Numbered from the stretch's first letter, positions 16,960 to 25,296 are shown. The stretch: DNA of 64,000 nucleotides from Halorientalis pallida (GCF_004118325.1 NZ_RDFA01000001.1:356424-420423), one strand, 5' to 3'. Made by a program: numbers and translations. The notes: generated by a model not told the origin, from the sequence alone.

Positions 16960-17367
16960 ATGCCAGTCGAAACAGACGACGAACTCCGGGAGATGCTCGA
17001 CCTCGACACCATCGCCGTCGTCGGCTGTTCGTCGACCGCCGGCAAAGCCGCCCACGACATCCCTGCGTACATGCAACGCCACGGCTACGAGATCGTTCCC
17101 GTCAACCCCTACGCCGACGAGGTTCTGGGCCGAACCGCCGTCGACTCGCTGGCCGACGTCGAGGTGGAGATCGACATCGTCGACGTGTTCCGCCCCAGCG
17201 AAGAGGTTCCGGGGATCGTCGACGCCGTCCTCGACCGCGACGACGTACAGGTCGTCTGGATGCAACTGGGGATCGAGGACGACGCGGCGGCCGCCCGCGC
17301 CGAAGACGCCGGACTCGACGTAGTGCAGGATCGCTGTCTGAAAGTCGAACACCGGCGGCTCGTCTGA
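16960..17367 (+). CDS. CoA-binding domain protein
   Basis: A 135-residue protein made of one Rossmann-type CoA_binding domain: TIAVVGCSSTAGKAAHDIPAY, then NPYADEVLG, DIVDVFRPSEEVP and QLGIEDDAAAARAEDAG. The same domain forms the N-terminus of succinyl-CoA ligase alpha and acetyl-CoA synthetase (ADP) subunits, but stand-alone proteins like this (YccU/HcgB-like) have no assigned reaction. A Cys in VVGCSS replaces the usual Gly-rich turn and is typical of the short family. The start ATG at 16960 follows a T-rich TCTTTTGATC promoter segment. Confidence 0.85.
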   Translation: MPVETDDELREMLDLDTIAVVGCSSTAGKAAHDIPAYMQRHGYEIVPVNPYADEVLGRTAVDSLADVEVEIDIVDVFRPSEEVPGIVDAVLDRDDVQVVWMQLGIEDDAAAARAEDAGLDVVQDRCLKVEHRRLV

Positions 17368-17385
17368 TCCGAGCGAACTCGCCGG

Positions 17386-17700
17386 TCAGTCCTCGGGTTC
17401 GGCCGCGCTCCCGCCAGCCGCGCCGCTGGTCTCGGCGCTCTCTCCGGCGTCGGCCTGTTCGATGGCGGCCTCGGCGAGGACTTCGTCCACGTCGATTCCC
17501 TGCTCGCGGGCCAGCCGCTCGATCAGAACGCGCTGCTCGTCGAGGTCGTGTTCCATCGCGTCGACCTGTTCGCTGGTCTTCTCGACTTTCGACCGGAGGT
17601 CGTCGATCTGTGCCCGCAACTGGTTCATCTTCTCGTAGAGGTCCTCCGCCGCCGAGATCATCTTCTCGATCTTCTTTTTCGTGTCACCGAGTCCGACCAT
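17386..17700 (-). CDS. Coiled-coil protein, DUF5798-like
   Basis: A 104-residue protein. Residues ~5-65 form an uninterrupted coiled coil (for example LYEKMNQLRAQIDDLRSKVE), followed by REQGIDVDEVLAEAA and an Ala/Gly/Glu-rich tail. No enzymatic motif is present. It fits the haloarchaeal DUF5798 family, of unknown role. The ATG at 17700 begins MVGLGDTKKK; the open frame upstream to 17772 is Arg/Pro-rich and unlikely to be translated. It is convergent with the CoA-binding gene, with stops about 20 bases apart. Confidence 0.75.
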   Translation of the reverse strand: MVGLGDTKKKIEKMISAAEDLYEKMNQLRAQIDDLRSKVEKTSEQVDAMEHDLDEQRVLIERLAREQGIDVDEVLAEAAIEQADAGESAETSGAAGGSAAEPED

Positions 17701-17811
17701 GGGCGGCCGTTTCGCGCGCACACTTGTGGTCGTTTCGGCTGGCCGCGACGGCGCGCCGTCGACCGGCGCCACAACGCCGCGGTTAAGTCCGGGCGGTGAG
17801 CAGATGCGGGT

Positions 17812-18207
17812 ATGGACGACCTCCGGATCGCCCCGCTCGTCGGTATCGTCGGCTGTCTGTTCGTCCTCCTGGCCCTCGGTGTGCCCTACGTCCTCCTCGA
17901 GGACCCCAGCGGTGTCGGCCTCTACTACGGCTCCGGCGCGGTCAACCCGCTACTGGCCGGGCTGTTCGCCATGGTCACGCTCATCGCGCTGGCCGCCGGC
18001 CGCGAGGGCCGCTCCGACCCCGCGATGGCCGCCGGCGTCGCACTCGTTCTCGGCGCGGCGATCACCGTGATCGCCCTGGCGTGGGCGCTGACCGTCCGCG
18101 TCGACGTGGTCGCCATCGACACCGTCCACCGGTGGGTCGTCGCTGGCGCGAGCGTGTTCGTGCCCGCCGGTTCGGCGTGGTTCGCCCGCGCGCTCGGCCT
18201 GCTGTGA
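17812..18207 (+). CDS. Four-helix membrane protein, possibly DUF7548
   Basis: A 131-residue protein with four hydrophobic segments: VGIVGCLFVLLALGVPYVLL, LLAGLFAMVTLIALAAG, MAAGVALVLGAAITVIALAW and VVAGASVFVPAGSAWFARAL. The motif YYGSGAVNPLLAG is probably conserved in haloarchaeal homologues (recollection, number DUF7548 not verified). There is no known function. It lies just upstream of the SRP RNA gene, with its own start at ATG 17812. Confidence 0.7.
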   Translation: MDDLRIAPLVGIVGCLFVLLALGVPYVLLEDPSGVGLYYGSGAVNPLLAGLFAMVTLIALAAGREGRSDPAMAAGVALVLGAAITVIALAWALTVRVDVVAIDTVHRWVVAGASVFVPAGSAWFARALGLL

Positions 18208-18277
18208 CCGAACCGCGTGAGACGCTGGGCGGGCCCGAACCCCGTCGAAACCGGGCGACGGGAGCGCATCCGAAAGG

Positions 18278-18286
18278 CCCTTATGG
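18278..18286 (+). promoter_or_regulatory. SRP RNA promoter (TATA with BRE)
   Basis: CCCTTATGG, preceded by CGAAAG as a likely BRE, lies about 22-25 bases before the predicted RNA 5' end at about 18303. Confidence 0.55.
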
Positions 18287-18302
18287 GGCTCCGGATTAGG
18301 AG

Positions 18303-18616
18303 GGAGTGGACTAGGTCGGGCAGTTAGGCCCTGCTCAGAACCCGCGATATGGTCTTTAGCGGGGACCGAAGCTCGGGGGCGTCCGGTCAGACGGACGCGG
18401 GCCCCGCAAGCCAACTTAGAAGCCTCGTCCTGCGGGGGCGGCGGTCCCCACGGGCTCGCCTGCAGGGGCGATCCGGTGGGGTTAATCGGAGATACCCCGT
18501 CAGGCGCGGAAGCGAGCAGCGGATCACCGAACACCCGTCGCTCGTAGGGTCGCGGGGTGGAGGAGGCACGCGGGATTACCCGCGCCCGAACGCCGGGCAA
18601 TCCCGAGGTCCATTCC
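18303..18616 (+). ncRNA. Signal recognition particle (7S) RNA
   Basis: About 314 bases. The conserved helix-8 sequence GTCAGGCGCGGAAGCGAGCAGC, split here as GTCAGG, GGAA and GAGCAGC, lies at 18499-18520. It is the SRP54-binding tip, comparable to bacterial 4.5S RNA. The ends close into the archaeal helix 1: GGAGTGGAC at 18303-18311 pairs with GTCCATTCC at 18608-18616, extended by TCGGG/CCCGA. The RNA scaffolds SRP19 and SRP54 to target nascent membrane proteins. Length matches haloarchaeal 7S RNA (about 300). Exact ends may be off by a few bases. Confidence 0.92.
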
Positions 18617-18635
18617 ATTCATCTAAATTCTTACT

Positions 18636-18746
18636 TCGGAGGGAGCGCTCCGCGCACCCCCGCTCGCAACACTTTAGTGCAAAAACGTCCCGGACGCTCA
18701 CTTCGTTCGCGTCCGGTGAACCGGCGCGCTTCGCGCGCCGGATGCT
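18636..18746 (+). repeat. Compound hairpin repeat, copy 1
   Basis: In order: a GC-rich inverted repeat with GGAGCGCTCC and GCGCACCCCC; a linker ending GTGCAAAAACGTC; hairpin 1 (CCGGACG/CGTCCGG, 18690-18716); TGAA; hairpin 2 (CCGGCGCG/CGCGCCGG, 18721-18741); and ATGCT. The same order recurs reversed at 19313-19423 with different stem sequences that still pair. The T-run on the opposite strand may also stop transcripts. Confidence 0.6.
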
Positions 18747-18846
18747 GGCGTTCCGACGGCTGACCGCAATCGAGCGAACTCCCGACACTGGCAGTTCTTT
18801 CCGTCGTCACCAGTGACAGATCCCGGCCAAGTTATTTCCAGGAAAC

Positions 18847-19209
18847 ATGATCGAATTAGAATTTATTACCGTCGCTTGTACCGAGCCGGACGAACTGGCT
18901 GCGTTCTGGGCGGCCGCGCTGGACGGGGAGCGCCGCGAACTGCCGCCGTCGCTCGATCCCGAGATCGTCGACCGGCCCGGTGACGGCCCAAACCTGCTGT
19001 TCAAGCAGCAGCCGAAGGGGACCGGGCGAGACCTGCCGATCCACCTCGATCTGTCGACTTCGGATCGGGAGGCAACCGTCGAACGGCTTCGTGAACTGGG
19101 TGCCTCGGTGCGGGAGACGAAAACCGAGGAGTACGAGGCGTACACCGCCACGTGGACCGTGATGGAAGATCCCGAGGGCAACGGCTTCTGCGTGAGCGAG
19201 TACCAGTGA
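18847..19209 (+). CDS. VOC-superfamily (glyoxalase-like) protein
   Basis: A 120-residue protein with the glyoxalase/bleomycin-resistance fold: an opening strand IELEFITVACTEPDELAAFW, central LLFKQQPKGTG, and a second module IHLDLSTSDREATVERLRELG ending WTVMEDPEGNGFCVSE. The final Glu-Gly-Asn-Gly pattern and His in IHLDL are typical of family metal ligands. Substrate is unknown. The gene sits alone between two inverted hairpin repeats and follows the SRP RNA. The region just upstream of its ATG has AT-rich TATTTCCAGG and no clear ribosome site. Confidence 0.85.
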   Translation: MIELEFITVACTEPDELAAFWAAALDGERRELPPSLDPEIVDRPGDGPNLLFKQQPKGTGRDLPIHLDLSTSDREATVERLRELGASVRETKTEEYEAYTATWTVMEDPEGNGFCVSEYQ

Positions 19210-19312
19210 CGAAGCGAGTTCGCGGTGTGCCCAGTTCGTCACGTGGTTCGAGTGGAACTTCTCGGTCGCCGTTGGTGACGGGCAGGTGTCAGTGAGGATC
19301 ACGATGCGGTCA

Positions 19313-19423
19313 AGCATCCGCGCGAGCGGAGCGAGCTCGGTTCACTCGACGCGAGGCGACGCCGAGCGTCGAGGTAGTTTGTCCCCGAGTTTTTGCTTCG
19401 GGGGGTGCGCTCTGCGCACCCCC
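19313..19423 (-). repeat. Compound hairpin repeat, copy 2 (inverted)
   Basis: On the minus strand: GGGGGTGCGC/GCGCACCCCC hairpin (19401-19423), linker with GCAAAAACTC, hairpin 1 (CTCGACG/CGTCGAG, 19345-19373), TGAA, hairpin 2 (19318-19340) and ATGCT (19313-19317). This is the same architecture as 18636-18746 with diverged but compensated stems. It lies between the VOC gene and the MscS gene. Confidence 0.6.
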
Positions 19424-19444
19424 GACGGAAAAAGTGGGTGTCTG

Positions 19445-20341
19445 TCAGTCGTCGGCGGTCGATTCGGCCAGTCCCTCGACGTTCTCGATCTGAATGTCGC
19501 CGCCGATGGTGCGGTTCGGGTAGGGGATGTCGATCCCTTCCTCGTCGAACCGCTCTTTTACGGCGGTGACGTACTCGCCGCGGACCTTCACGAAGTCCGC
19601 GCGACTGGGATCGTCGATCCAGATGCGCGATTGGAGGCCGACCGAAGAGTCACCGAGTTCCGTCAGCCGGACGGAGGGTTCGGGGTCTTCCATGATGCCG
19701 TCGTGGTTCTCGGCTTCCTCGACGATGATCTCGGTCGCTTTGTCGATGTCGTCGTCGTAGCCGATGCCGAACAGGAACTTCAGGCGGAGTTGCTCCTTGG
19801 CGACGGGGTTCTTGATGACGCCGCCGGTCAACTGGGAGTTCGGAACGGTCAGCAGTTCGTTGTCGAACGTGCGGACGCGTGTGACGCGCAGGGAGATATC
19901 TTCGACGACGCCCGAGTAGCCGTCCCACTCGATCCAGTCGCCGATGCGGAAGGGCTTGTCCGTGTAGATGAACACGCCGGCGACGAAGTTGCCGAGCACG
20001 TCCTGCATCGCGAAGCCGATGGCCAGCGTGGCGGCCGCACCGATGGTCGCGATGGCGGTGAGGATGTTGCCGTACCCGGCGAACGTGAAGGCGATGGCGA
20101 CCGCGGCGAAGGCGGTCACGATACGCACGAGTTTCACGAGGGGCTTGCGCGCGTGTGCGTCCAGCTCACGTCGTTTCAGTACCCGGTTGACGACGGGGAC
20201 GACGGAGAGCCGACCCAGCAGGTAGAGGACGAGAAAGGCGACGAGGAAGGTGATGGCCGAGCCGACTGCCCCCGCTGCGGGGACGCCGAACTGCGCGAGT
20301 TGATCGGCGAGAAACGTGTTCGCGGACTGGAGCGGGATCAC
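19445..20341 (-). CDS. MscS-family mechanosensitive channel
   Basis: A 298-residue protein with three membrane segments. The pore-lining TM3 reads ATLAIGFAMQDVLGNFVAG, followed by the beta domain (FRIGDWIEWDGYSGVVEDIS, and VPNSQLTGGVIKNP) and the C-terminal alpha/beta vestibule. These channels open under membrane tension to release solutes in hypo-osmotic shock, which matters greatly to a halophile. The length fits short MscS proteins. Its ATG overlaps the stop of the YhbY gene by four bases (ATGA), so they share a message. Confidence 0.92.
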   Translation of the reverse strand: MIPLQSANTFLADQLAQFGVPAAGAVGSAITFLVAFLVLYLLGRLSVVPVVNRVLKRRELDAHARKPLVKLVRIVTAFAAVAIAFTFAGYGNILTAIATIGAAATLAIGFAMQDVLGNFVAGVFIYTDKPFRIGDWIEWDGYSGVVEDISLRVTRVRTFDNELLTVPNSQLTGGVIKNPVAKEQLRLKFLFGIGYDDDIDKATEIIVEEAENHDGIMEDPEPSVRLTELGDSSVGLQSRIWIDDPSRADFVKVRGEYVTAVKERFDEEGIDIPYPNRTIGGDIQIENVEGLAESTADD

Positions 20342-20586
20342 CGCTCGATCACCGCCGTGTGCCCCCTGGTCCGGGCGAGATCACCACCCACCCGCTCGGA
20401 CAGATCCTCGGCCAGCTCCTCGGTCGTGGTCCCCCCACGCGCCGCACGGAGGAATTTGACTTTCACCATGTCGCTGTCGTCGAGCTGGTCGGACAACTCC
20501 TCGACGACGGCGTCGACCCCGTGCTTCCCGACCCAGACGGTCACGTCCAGATCGTGCATCCGCCGGCGCTTCTCCTGTTCGGTCAT
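20338..20586 (-). CDS. yhbY: YhbY/CRS1 RNA-binding protein
   Basis: An 82-residue protein consisting of one CRM (CRS1-YhbY) domain: DVTVWVGKHGVDAVVEELSD, then MVKVKFLRAARGG (a GxxG-like RNA-binding loop) and a final helix. Bacterial YhbY binds pre-50S ribosome particles. It follows the RNase P component 4 gene and precedes MscS, an order common in haloarchaea. The ATG at 20586 is chosen over 20607 because the family begins with MTEQEKRRRMHDL. Confidence 0.88.
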   Translation of the reverse strand: MTEQEKRRRMHDLDVTVWVGKHGVDAVVEELSDQLDDSDMVKVKFLRAARGGTTTEELAEDLSERVGGDLARTRGHTAVIER

Positions 20587-20667
20587 GTCGTCTTCACTAT
20601 ACGGCAACCGTTCTTAAAAGCTATCACCGACGCACCGTGTGGGAGCGGGTCCCAGTGGCGGAGCGTG

Positions 20668-20952
20668 TCAGTACGGGTATCGGGCGTGCCCGCCGCAGTC
20701 ACAGGTGACGACGACGTGGCCGTCCCGGGTCCGGAAGCGGGCGTTCACGCCGGGCTTGAGGTACGCGTCACAGCGGTCGCAGGTGAACCGCTTGAAATCC
20801 TGCGGGAGCGAGAGCCGGTTGCGTTCGGCGACGCGGCGGGCGCGGCGGACGTACGCCCGGGCGCGGTCGGTCTCACCCGCCGACGTGGCGGCCTTCGCGA
20901 GCGCCCGGAGGCGCTCGATCCGCTCGGCGGCCAGTTGCTCCTCGCTGGGCAT
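20668..20952 (-). CDS. rnp4: RNase P protein component 4 (Rpr2-like)
   Basis: A 94-residue protein with a helical N-terminal half (RIERLRALAKAATSAG and YVRRARRVAERNRLSLP) and a zinc ribbon with Cys pairs FTCDRC and TCDCGG. It is the archaeal homologue of Rpr2/Rpp21, which pairs with component 1 (Rpp29) and helps the catalytic RNA recognise pre-tRNA. The length and zinc-ligand spacing fit the family. The gene begins a probable operon with yhbY and mscS. Confidence 0.92.
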   Translation of the reverse strand: MPSEEQLAAERIERLRALAKAATSAGETDRARAYVRRARRVAERNRLSLPQDFKRFTCDRCDAYLKPGVNARFRTRDGHVVVTCDCGGHARYPY

Positions 20953-21061
20953 ACCCGGGACTCACCGGTCGGACCCGGGTATAGGTTCTGTTTGTCGCCG
21001 CGGCGTCCCCGCATCGTGTTCTTTCGGTAGGGTTTTTTCCCACGCTCGTCTCGCCTCGCCT

Positions 21062-22123
21062 GTGCAGGCGCTCAACTACCTGGAACTCGCAGGGCGACTC
21101 GATCGGAGCGGTATCGGGACCTCCGTCGACCAGCAGCGCCGTGCGCTCGCCGATACCGAGGTGGCGGTGCGTACGTCGCCGTGGGCCGGGGGCGATCCGG
21201 TGAGTGGCCTGCGACACGCTGTGACCGACGGCGACACGTTCGCCGACTTCGATCTGGCCCACTGCAACATGATCGGGCCGGTGACGGTCGCGGTGTCCCG
21301 GTACGCGCGCCGCAACGACGTGCCGCTCGTCTTGCACTCCCACGTCACCGGCGAGGACTTCGCGGAGAGTTTTCGCGGGTCGACGTACCTGGCGGGACCG
21401 CTCCGGCGCTACCTGCGGTGGTTCTACTCCCAGGCGGACCTCGTCCTCTGTCCGAGCGAGTACACCAAACAGACTATCCAGTCCTACCCCGTGGACGCAC
21501 CCGTCCGCCCGATCAGCAACGGGGTGGATCTCGAATCCCTGGAAGGATACGAGGACCGCCGGCCGGAGTACCGCGACCGGTTCGACCTGGAGGGGATGGT
21601 AGTGTTCGCCGTCGGCAACGTCTTCGAGCGCAAAGGCGTGACGACGTTCTGTCGCCTGGCCCAGGAGACCGACTACGACTTCGCCTGGTTCGGCCCCTAC
21701 GACACGGGACTGCAGGCCTCACAGACCGTCAAACGGTGGACCGAGAACCCACCCGCGAACGTCACGTTCACCGGCTGGATCGACGACAAGCGAGGGGCCT
21801 TCGGGGCCGGCGACGTGTACCTCTTCCCGACGAAAGCCGAGAACCAGGGCATCGCCGTGCTGGAGGCGATGGCCTGCGAGAAGGCCGTCGTCCTCCGGGA
21901 CATCCCGGTGTTCGACGAGTTCTACACACACGGCGAGGACTGCCTGAAGTGCGAGACGCGGTCGGAGTTCCGGGACGCGCTCGCGGAACTGGCGGCGAAC
22001 CCGGAGCTGCGCCAGCGTCTCGGGAAGAACGCCCGCGAGACGGCCGAGGAACACGCGCTCGAACGGGTCGGAGAAGAGCTGAAAGGTATCTATCATGATC
22101 TCGTCGATGACACAACGTATTAA
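21062..22123 (+). CDS. Glycosyltransferase family 4
   Basis: A 353-residue GT-B enzyme starting at GTG 21062 (VQALNYLELAGRL). The acceptor-side N-lobe has DFDLAHCNMIGPVTV and LVLHSHVTGEDFAESF. The donor lobe has VVFAVGNVFERKGVTTFCRL and the nucleotide-sugar motif ENQGIAVLEAMACEKAVV, equivalent to the E-x7-E of family 4. It transfers a sugar from a nucleotide donor onto an acceptor, perhaps a lipid. The next gene encodes another family 4 enzyme, so the two may act in order in a glycolipid or glycan pathway (inference). Confidence 0.87.
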   Translation: MQALNYLELAGRLDRSGIGTSVDQQRRALADTEVAVRTSPWAGGDPVSGLRHAVTDGDTFADFDLAHCNMIGPVTVAVSRYARRNDVPLVLHSHVTGEDFAESFRGSTYLAGPLRRYLRWFYSQADLVLCPSEYTKQTIQSYPVDAPVRPISNGVDLESLEGYEDRRPEYRDRFDLEGMVVFAVGNVFERKGVTTFCRLAQETDYDFAWFGPYDTGLQASQTVKRWTENPPANVTFTGWIDDKRGAFGAGDVYLFPTKAENQGIAVLEAMACEKAVVLRDIPVFDEFYTHGEDCLKCETRSEFRDALAELAANPELRQRLGKNARETAEEHALERVGEELKGIYHDLVDDTTY

Positions 22124-22148
22124 AGACCGGTCGTCGAACGCTTCGGCG

Positions 22149-23255
22149 ATGGGTCGGACCGTGGCCGTCTTCACCGACACGTATCTCCCGACGGTCAACG
22201 GCGTGACCTACACGGTCCAGACGTGGCGGAAGCGGTGGGCGGAACGCGGCGGCCGGATGCCGATCGTCTATCCGGGAGCCGACGACTACGAACCGGGCGA
22301 GGGCGAGCACCCGGTCCGGAGCATCGAGTTCCCGTTCTACGACGGGTTTCACGCCGCCGTCCCGGGCGTTCCCGACGACATCGAAGCCGCCGACCCCGAC
22401 CTGGTTCACACGCACACGCCCTTCCTGCTCGGCCTCTCCGGCCTGAAGTTCGCCCGGAGCCACGGGGTCCCGCTGGTGGCCTCCTACCACACGCCGACCG
22501 CCGAGTACGCCGACTACATCGCGGAGGGGTGGCTCCGGTCGCCGGTCGAGCGGGCCGCCCGCACCTACGAGAAGTGGTACCTCAACCGGGCGGAGATGGT
22601 CGTCGTCCCGAGCGAACCCGCCCGCCACCACCTCCGGGAGATCGGCGTCCGGACGGCGGTCGAGGTCGTCCCCAACGGTGTCGACACCGACCAATTCGGA
22701 CCGGTCGAGACGAGCCGATTCGTCGAGGCCCAGAACCTCGACACCGGGAAGCCGCTGGTTGGCTACACCGGTCGGCACGGATTCGAGAAGCAACTGGAAC
22801 TCATCGTCGAAGCCACCGATGGGATGGACGTGACCGTCGTGTTCGGCGGCGACGGGCCGGCACGGGATCGACTGGAACGCATGGCCGCCGAGGCCGACGT
22901 CGACGTGCGCTTTCTGGGCTTTCTCGACCGGGACGACCTCCCGGCCTTCTACAGCGCGCTCGACGTGTTCGCGTTCCCGAGCCCCGTCGAGACACAGGGG
23001 CTGGTGGCGCTGGAAGCCAACGCCTGCGGGACGCCGGTCGCGGCCGTCGACGCCGGCGCGCTCTCCGACACCGTCGTGACCGGTGAGACCGGCCACCGCG
23101 CGCCGCCGGGCGACGCCGAGGGGTTCCGGGAGGCGATCGAACGGACGCTCGCCGAGCGCGATTCGCTGACGGAACACTGTCTCGAACGCCGGGACGCCGT
23201 GAGCGTCGACCACGCCGTCGACAAGCTCTCCGAGGTCTACGAGATGCTGCTGTAG
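22149..23255 (+). CDS. Glycosyltransferase family 4 (second)
   Basis: A 368-residue GT-B enzyme. The N-terminus is RTVAVFTDTYLPTVNGVTYT, followed by DLVHTHTPFLLG and SYHTPTAEYADY. The donor lobe has GYTGRHGFEKQLELI, VFGGDGPARDRLERM and the E-x7-E motif ETQGLVALEANACGTPV. These motifs are like those of archaeal and bacterial mannosyl/glucosyl transferases acting on lipids. The ATG at 22149 is preferred to 22095 because GTATTAAAG (22117-22125) forms a TATA box about 27 bases upstream, and because the 22095 start would overlap the previous gene. Confidence 0.87.
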   Translation: MGRTVAVFTDTYLPTVNGVTYTVQTWRKRWAERGGRMPIVYPGADDYEPGEGEHPVRSIEFPFYDGFHAAVPGVPDDIEAADPDLVHTHTPFLLGLSGLKFARSHGVPLVASYHTPTAEYADYIAEGWLRSPVERAARTYEKWYLNRAEMVVVPSEPARHHLREIGVRTAVEVVPNGVDTDQFGPVETSRFVEAQNLDTGKPLVGYTGRHGFEKQLELIVEATDGMDVTVVFGGDGPARDRLERMAAEADVDVRFLGFLDRDDLPAFYSALDVFAFPSPVETQGLVALEANACGTPVAAVDAGALSDTVVTGETGHRAPPGDAEGFREAIERTLAERDSLTEHCLERRDAVSVDHAVDKLSEVYEMLL

Positions 23256-23345
23256 TGGGCGAGCGGGGCGCTTCGAGTCTCGTGCCGTGTGCAGGCTTCA
23301 TTACTGTGGCCTGCTTCGACCCGACCAGTCCAGGGACCGCAGAGC

Positions 23346-24419
23346 ATGATCGGCGATCCGGAGCATCGGCGGACGATCGGTTTCGGAGTGGCATCGCTCG
23401 TAGCCGTGTCGTTCCTGCTACTGGCCACGAACGTGGCCCTGATTCTCAACTCGGACACGGCGGACGTGACGGTCGCGTTCTGGCTGATCGCCCCAGCCGC
23501 GGTGATCGTCCTGCTGGTCGCGGTCGGCGTCTGGGTCCGGGCGGACCGCGACCGTGCGAGGTACCTGACGCGTGTGGCAGCCTGGGCGTTCATCGGTGCG
23601 GCCGCACTGGGTATCGGCGGCGCGCTGAACGGATACCTGAACGCCGTCGAGAGCATCAGGCTGGGCTCGACGGTGGATCTGTTCGTCGGCTGGGCAGCCG
23701 GGGGCCTGCTCGACGGCGGCCTCATCGGCATCTACGACGCCGAACGACGGCTCGAACGGGAACGGACCGAACAGGCCCGCCAGGAGGCCGAACAGCTCGC
23801 GGCGGGCCTGTCCGTGGTCAACCGCGTCCTCCGCCACGACCTGCGCAACCACGCGACCGTCCTCGAAGGGCAGGTCGACGCGCTCGATGCCGACCCCGAG
23901 TCCGTCGATACCATCCGGCGACACGTCGACCGGATCGTCGAACTGGCCGACCAGGGACGGCAGATGGAGTCCGTCCTGCGGACCGACGATCGGATCGTGG
24001 TCGACGCCAGCGACGTGGTCGAACGCGTCACCAGCACTCTCGACGCGGCCCACGAGGAGGCGACGATTACGGTCACGACCCCGGACACCGCACCGGTCAC
24101 CGTCGGCAGGATGTTCGAGGTCGCCGTCGAGAACGTCGTCGAGAACGCCATCGTCCACAACGACGGGTCGACCACAGTCGTCGACGTCACCGTCACGAAC
24201 GGGGACGGCACCGCCACCGTGACCGTGTGTGACGACGGGCCCGGGATTCCCGACCACGAACTCGAGATGCGGGAGTTGTCCGCGGAGTCCGCACTCGAAC
24301 ACAGCAACGGGCTCGGCCTGTGGCTGGTCGACTGGTTCGTCGAACGATCCGAGGGTGAGCTCCGCATCGAAACCGACGGCGACGGCAGTCTGGTCCGGAT
24401 GGATCTCCCACAGGCCTGA
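23346..24419 (+). CDS. Membrane sensor histidine kinase
   Basis: A 357-residue protein with about four membrane helices in the first 140 residues, a short coiled coil (RLERERTEQARQEAEQ), then a dimerisation/phosphoacceptor region (VNRVLRHDLRNHATVLEGQV, His in RHDLRN) and a HATPase domain (VENVVENAIVHND N-box; VCDDGPGIPDHE G1-box; NGLGLWLVDWFVE G2-box). Haloarchaeal kinases of this type signal through response regulators; the partner is not nearby. A start at 23346 (MIGDPEHRR) puts the first helix close to the N-terminus. Confidence 0.87.
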   Translation: MIGDPEHRRTIGFGVASLVAVSFLLLATNVALILNSDTADVTVAFWLIAPAAVIVLLVAVGVWVRADRDRARYLTRVAAWAFIGAAALGIGGALNGYLNAVESIRLGSTVDLFVGWAAGGLLDGGLIGIYDAERRLERERTEQARQEAEQLAAGLSVVNRVLRHDLRNHATVLEGQVDALDADPESVDTIRRHVDRIVELADQGRQMESVLRTDDRIVVDASDVVERVTSTLDAAHEEATITVTTPDTAPVTVGRMFEVAVENVVENAIVHNDGSTTVVDVTVTNGDGTATVTVCDDGPGIPDHELEMRELSAESALEHSNGLGLWLVDWFVERSEGELRIETDGDGSLVRMDLPQA

Positions 24420-24467
24420 GCCGTGCTGGTGGACGGAACAGAGAGAACGTCGGTGCCGCCGGCGGCG

Positions 24468-24932
24468 TCAGTCTTCGAGCGCGTCGGCGATCCGGTCGAG
24501 CGTCCGGCGCACGTCGTGGACCTCGTCGCGGAGTTTGCGAACTTCGCGGGTCAGTTCCTCGTTGTCGCTGCCGCCCTCCTGACCGCGCCCGCGACCCTCG
24601 CCGCCGGGACCGCCGGGACCCATACCGCCGGGGCCGCCCGGACCCATGCCGCCACCGCCGGGACCGCCACCCATCATGCCGCCCATCATCTGTGCGAACG
24701 GGTTGCCCCCGCCGCCCATGCCGCCGGGGCCGCCACCGCCGCCCATCATCTCTTCGAGGCGTTCCTCGCGGCTCATGCCCTCGCCCTCTTCACCTTCGCC
24801 CTCCTCGGCTCGCTGCTGGCGGATCTCTTCGACCCGCTCGCGGAAGGACTTCTCTTCGGCCTCGCCCTCGCTCTCGGGGGCCTCGCTCTCGCTCTCCGCT
24901 TCTGTCTCGTCGGAAGGATCGTCGTCTGCCAT
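24468..24932 (-). CDS. Gly/Met-rich low-complexity protein with coiled-coil ends
   Basis: A 154-residue protein in three parts: an acidic Ser/Glu-rich start, a charged helix (KSFRERVEEIRQQRAEEGEG), then a Gly/Met/Pro-rich core (for example MMGGMMGGGPGGGGMGPG) and a C-terminal coiled coil (ELTREVRKLRDEVHDVRRTL). I recognise no family with a function. Met-Gly-rich cores occur in metal-binding and phase-separating proteins, but neither is shown here. The strong depletion of stop codons and a clear helix at each end argue that it is real. Confidence 0.65.
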   Translation of the reverse strand: MADDDPSDETEAESESEAPESEGEAEEKSFRERVEEIRQQRAEEGEGEEGEGMSREERLEEMMGGGGGPGGMGGGGNPFAQMMGGMMGGGPGGGGMGPGGPGGMGPGGPGGEGRGRGQEGGSDNEELTREVRKLRDEVHDVRRTLDRIADALED

Positions 24933-24981
24933 GGGTCCCGGTTCGGGAGCGGCTGGGAAAAGGATTGTCGTGTCCGACGAC

Positions 24982-25296
24982 TCAGGTCGGCACCGACCCC
25001 AACCGGCGGGCCAGCCGCGAGATTCCGGCGACCGCGCCCAGCAACACGGCGAGGTTGAACGCCGCCATCGCGACGGGCCGGTACCCGGCTCCGACCCAGA
25101 CCTCGATGGCCCGGGTCGCGCTCAGGTAGAACTGGGCCGTCGCCCAGATCGCGGCGACGATCAGAAGCACCAGCGCGCCCCACTGGAGCTGTTCGAATAT
25201 CTCCATCTCACCGTCCACGGAGTCGGGCGCGTCCGACCCCGCCGGCGACGGATCGGCGGTCGGTGCGTCGTCTGTCGTGTCGGTGTTCTCCGTCAT
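24982..25296 (-). CDS. Small two-helix membrane protein
   Basis: A 104-residue protein with an acidic, Thr/Asp-rich N-terminal half and two membrane helices (LQWGALVLLIVAAIWATAQF and MAAFNLAVLLGAVAGISRLA). No known family is recognised with confidence. Its start overlaps the stop of the upstream exported protein by four bases (ATGA), so the two are probably made together. Confidence 0.65.
   Translation of the reverse strand: MTENTDTTDDAPTADPSPAGSDAPDSVDGEMEIFEQLQWGALVLLIVAAIWATAQFYLSATRAIEVWVGAGYRPVAMAAFNLAVLLGAVAGISRLARRLGSVPT

Noticed and set aside
18349-18816. 155-codon plus frame over the SRP RNA
   Set aside because: The sequence is explained by the SRP RNA fold (helix 8 motif and closing helix 1), and the translation has no features.
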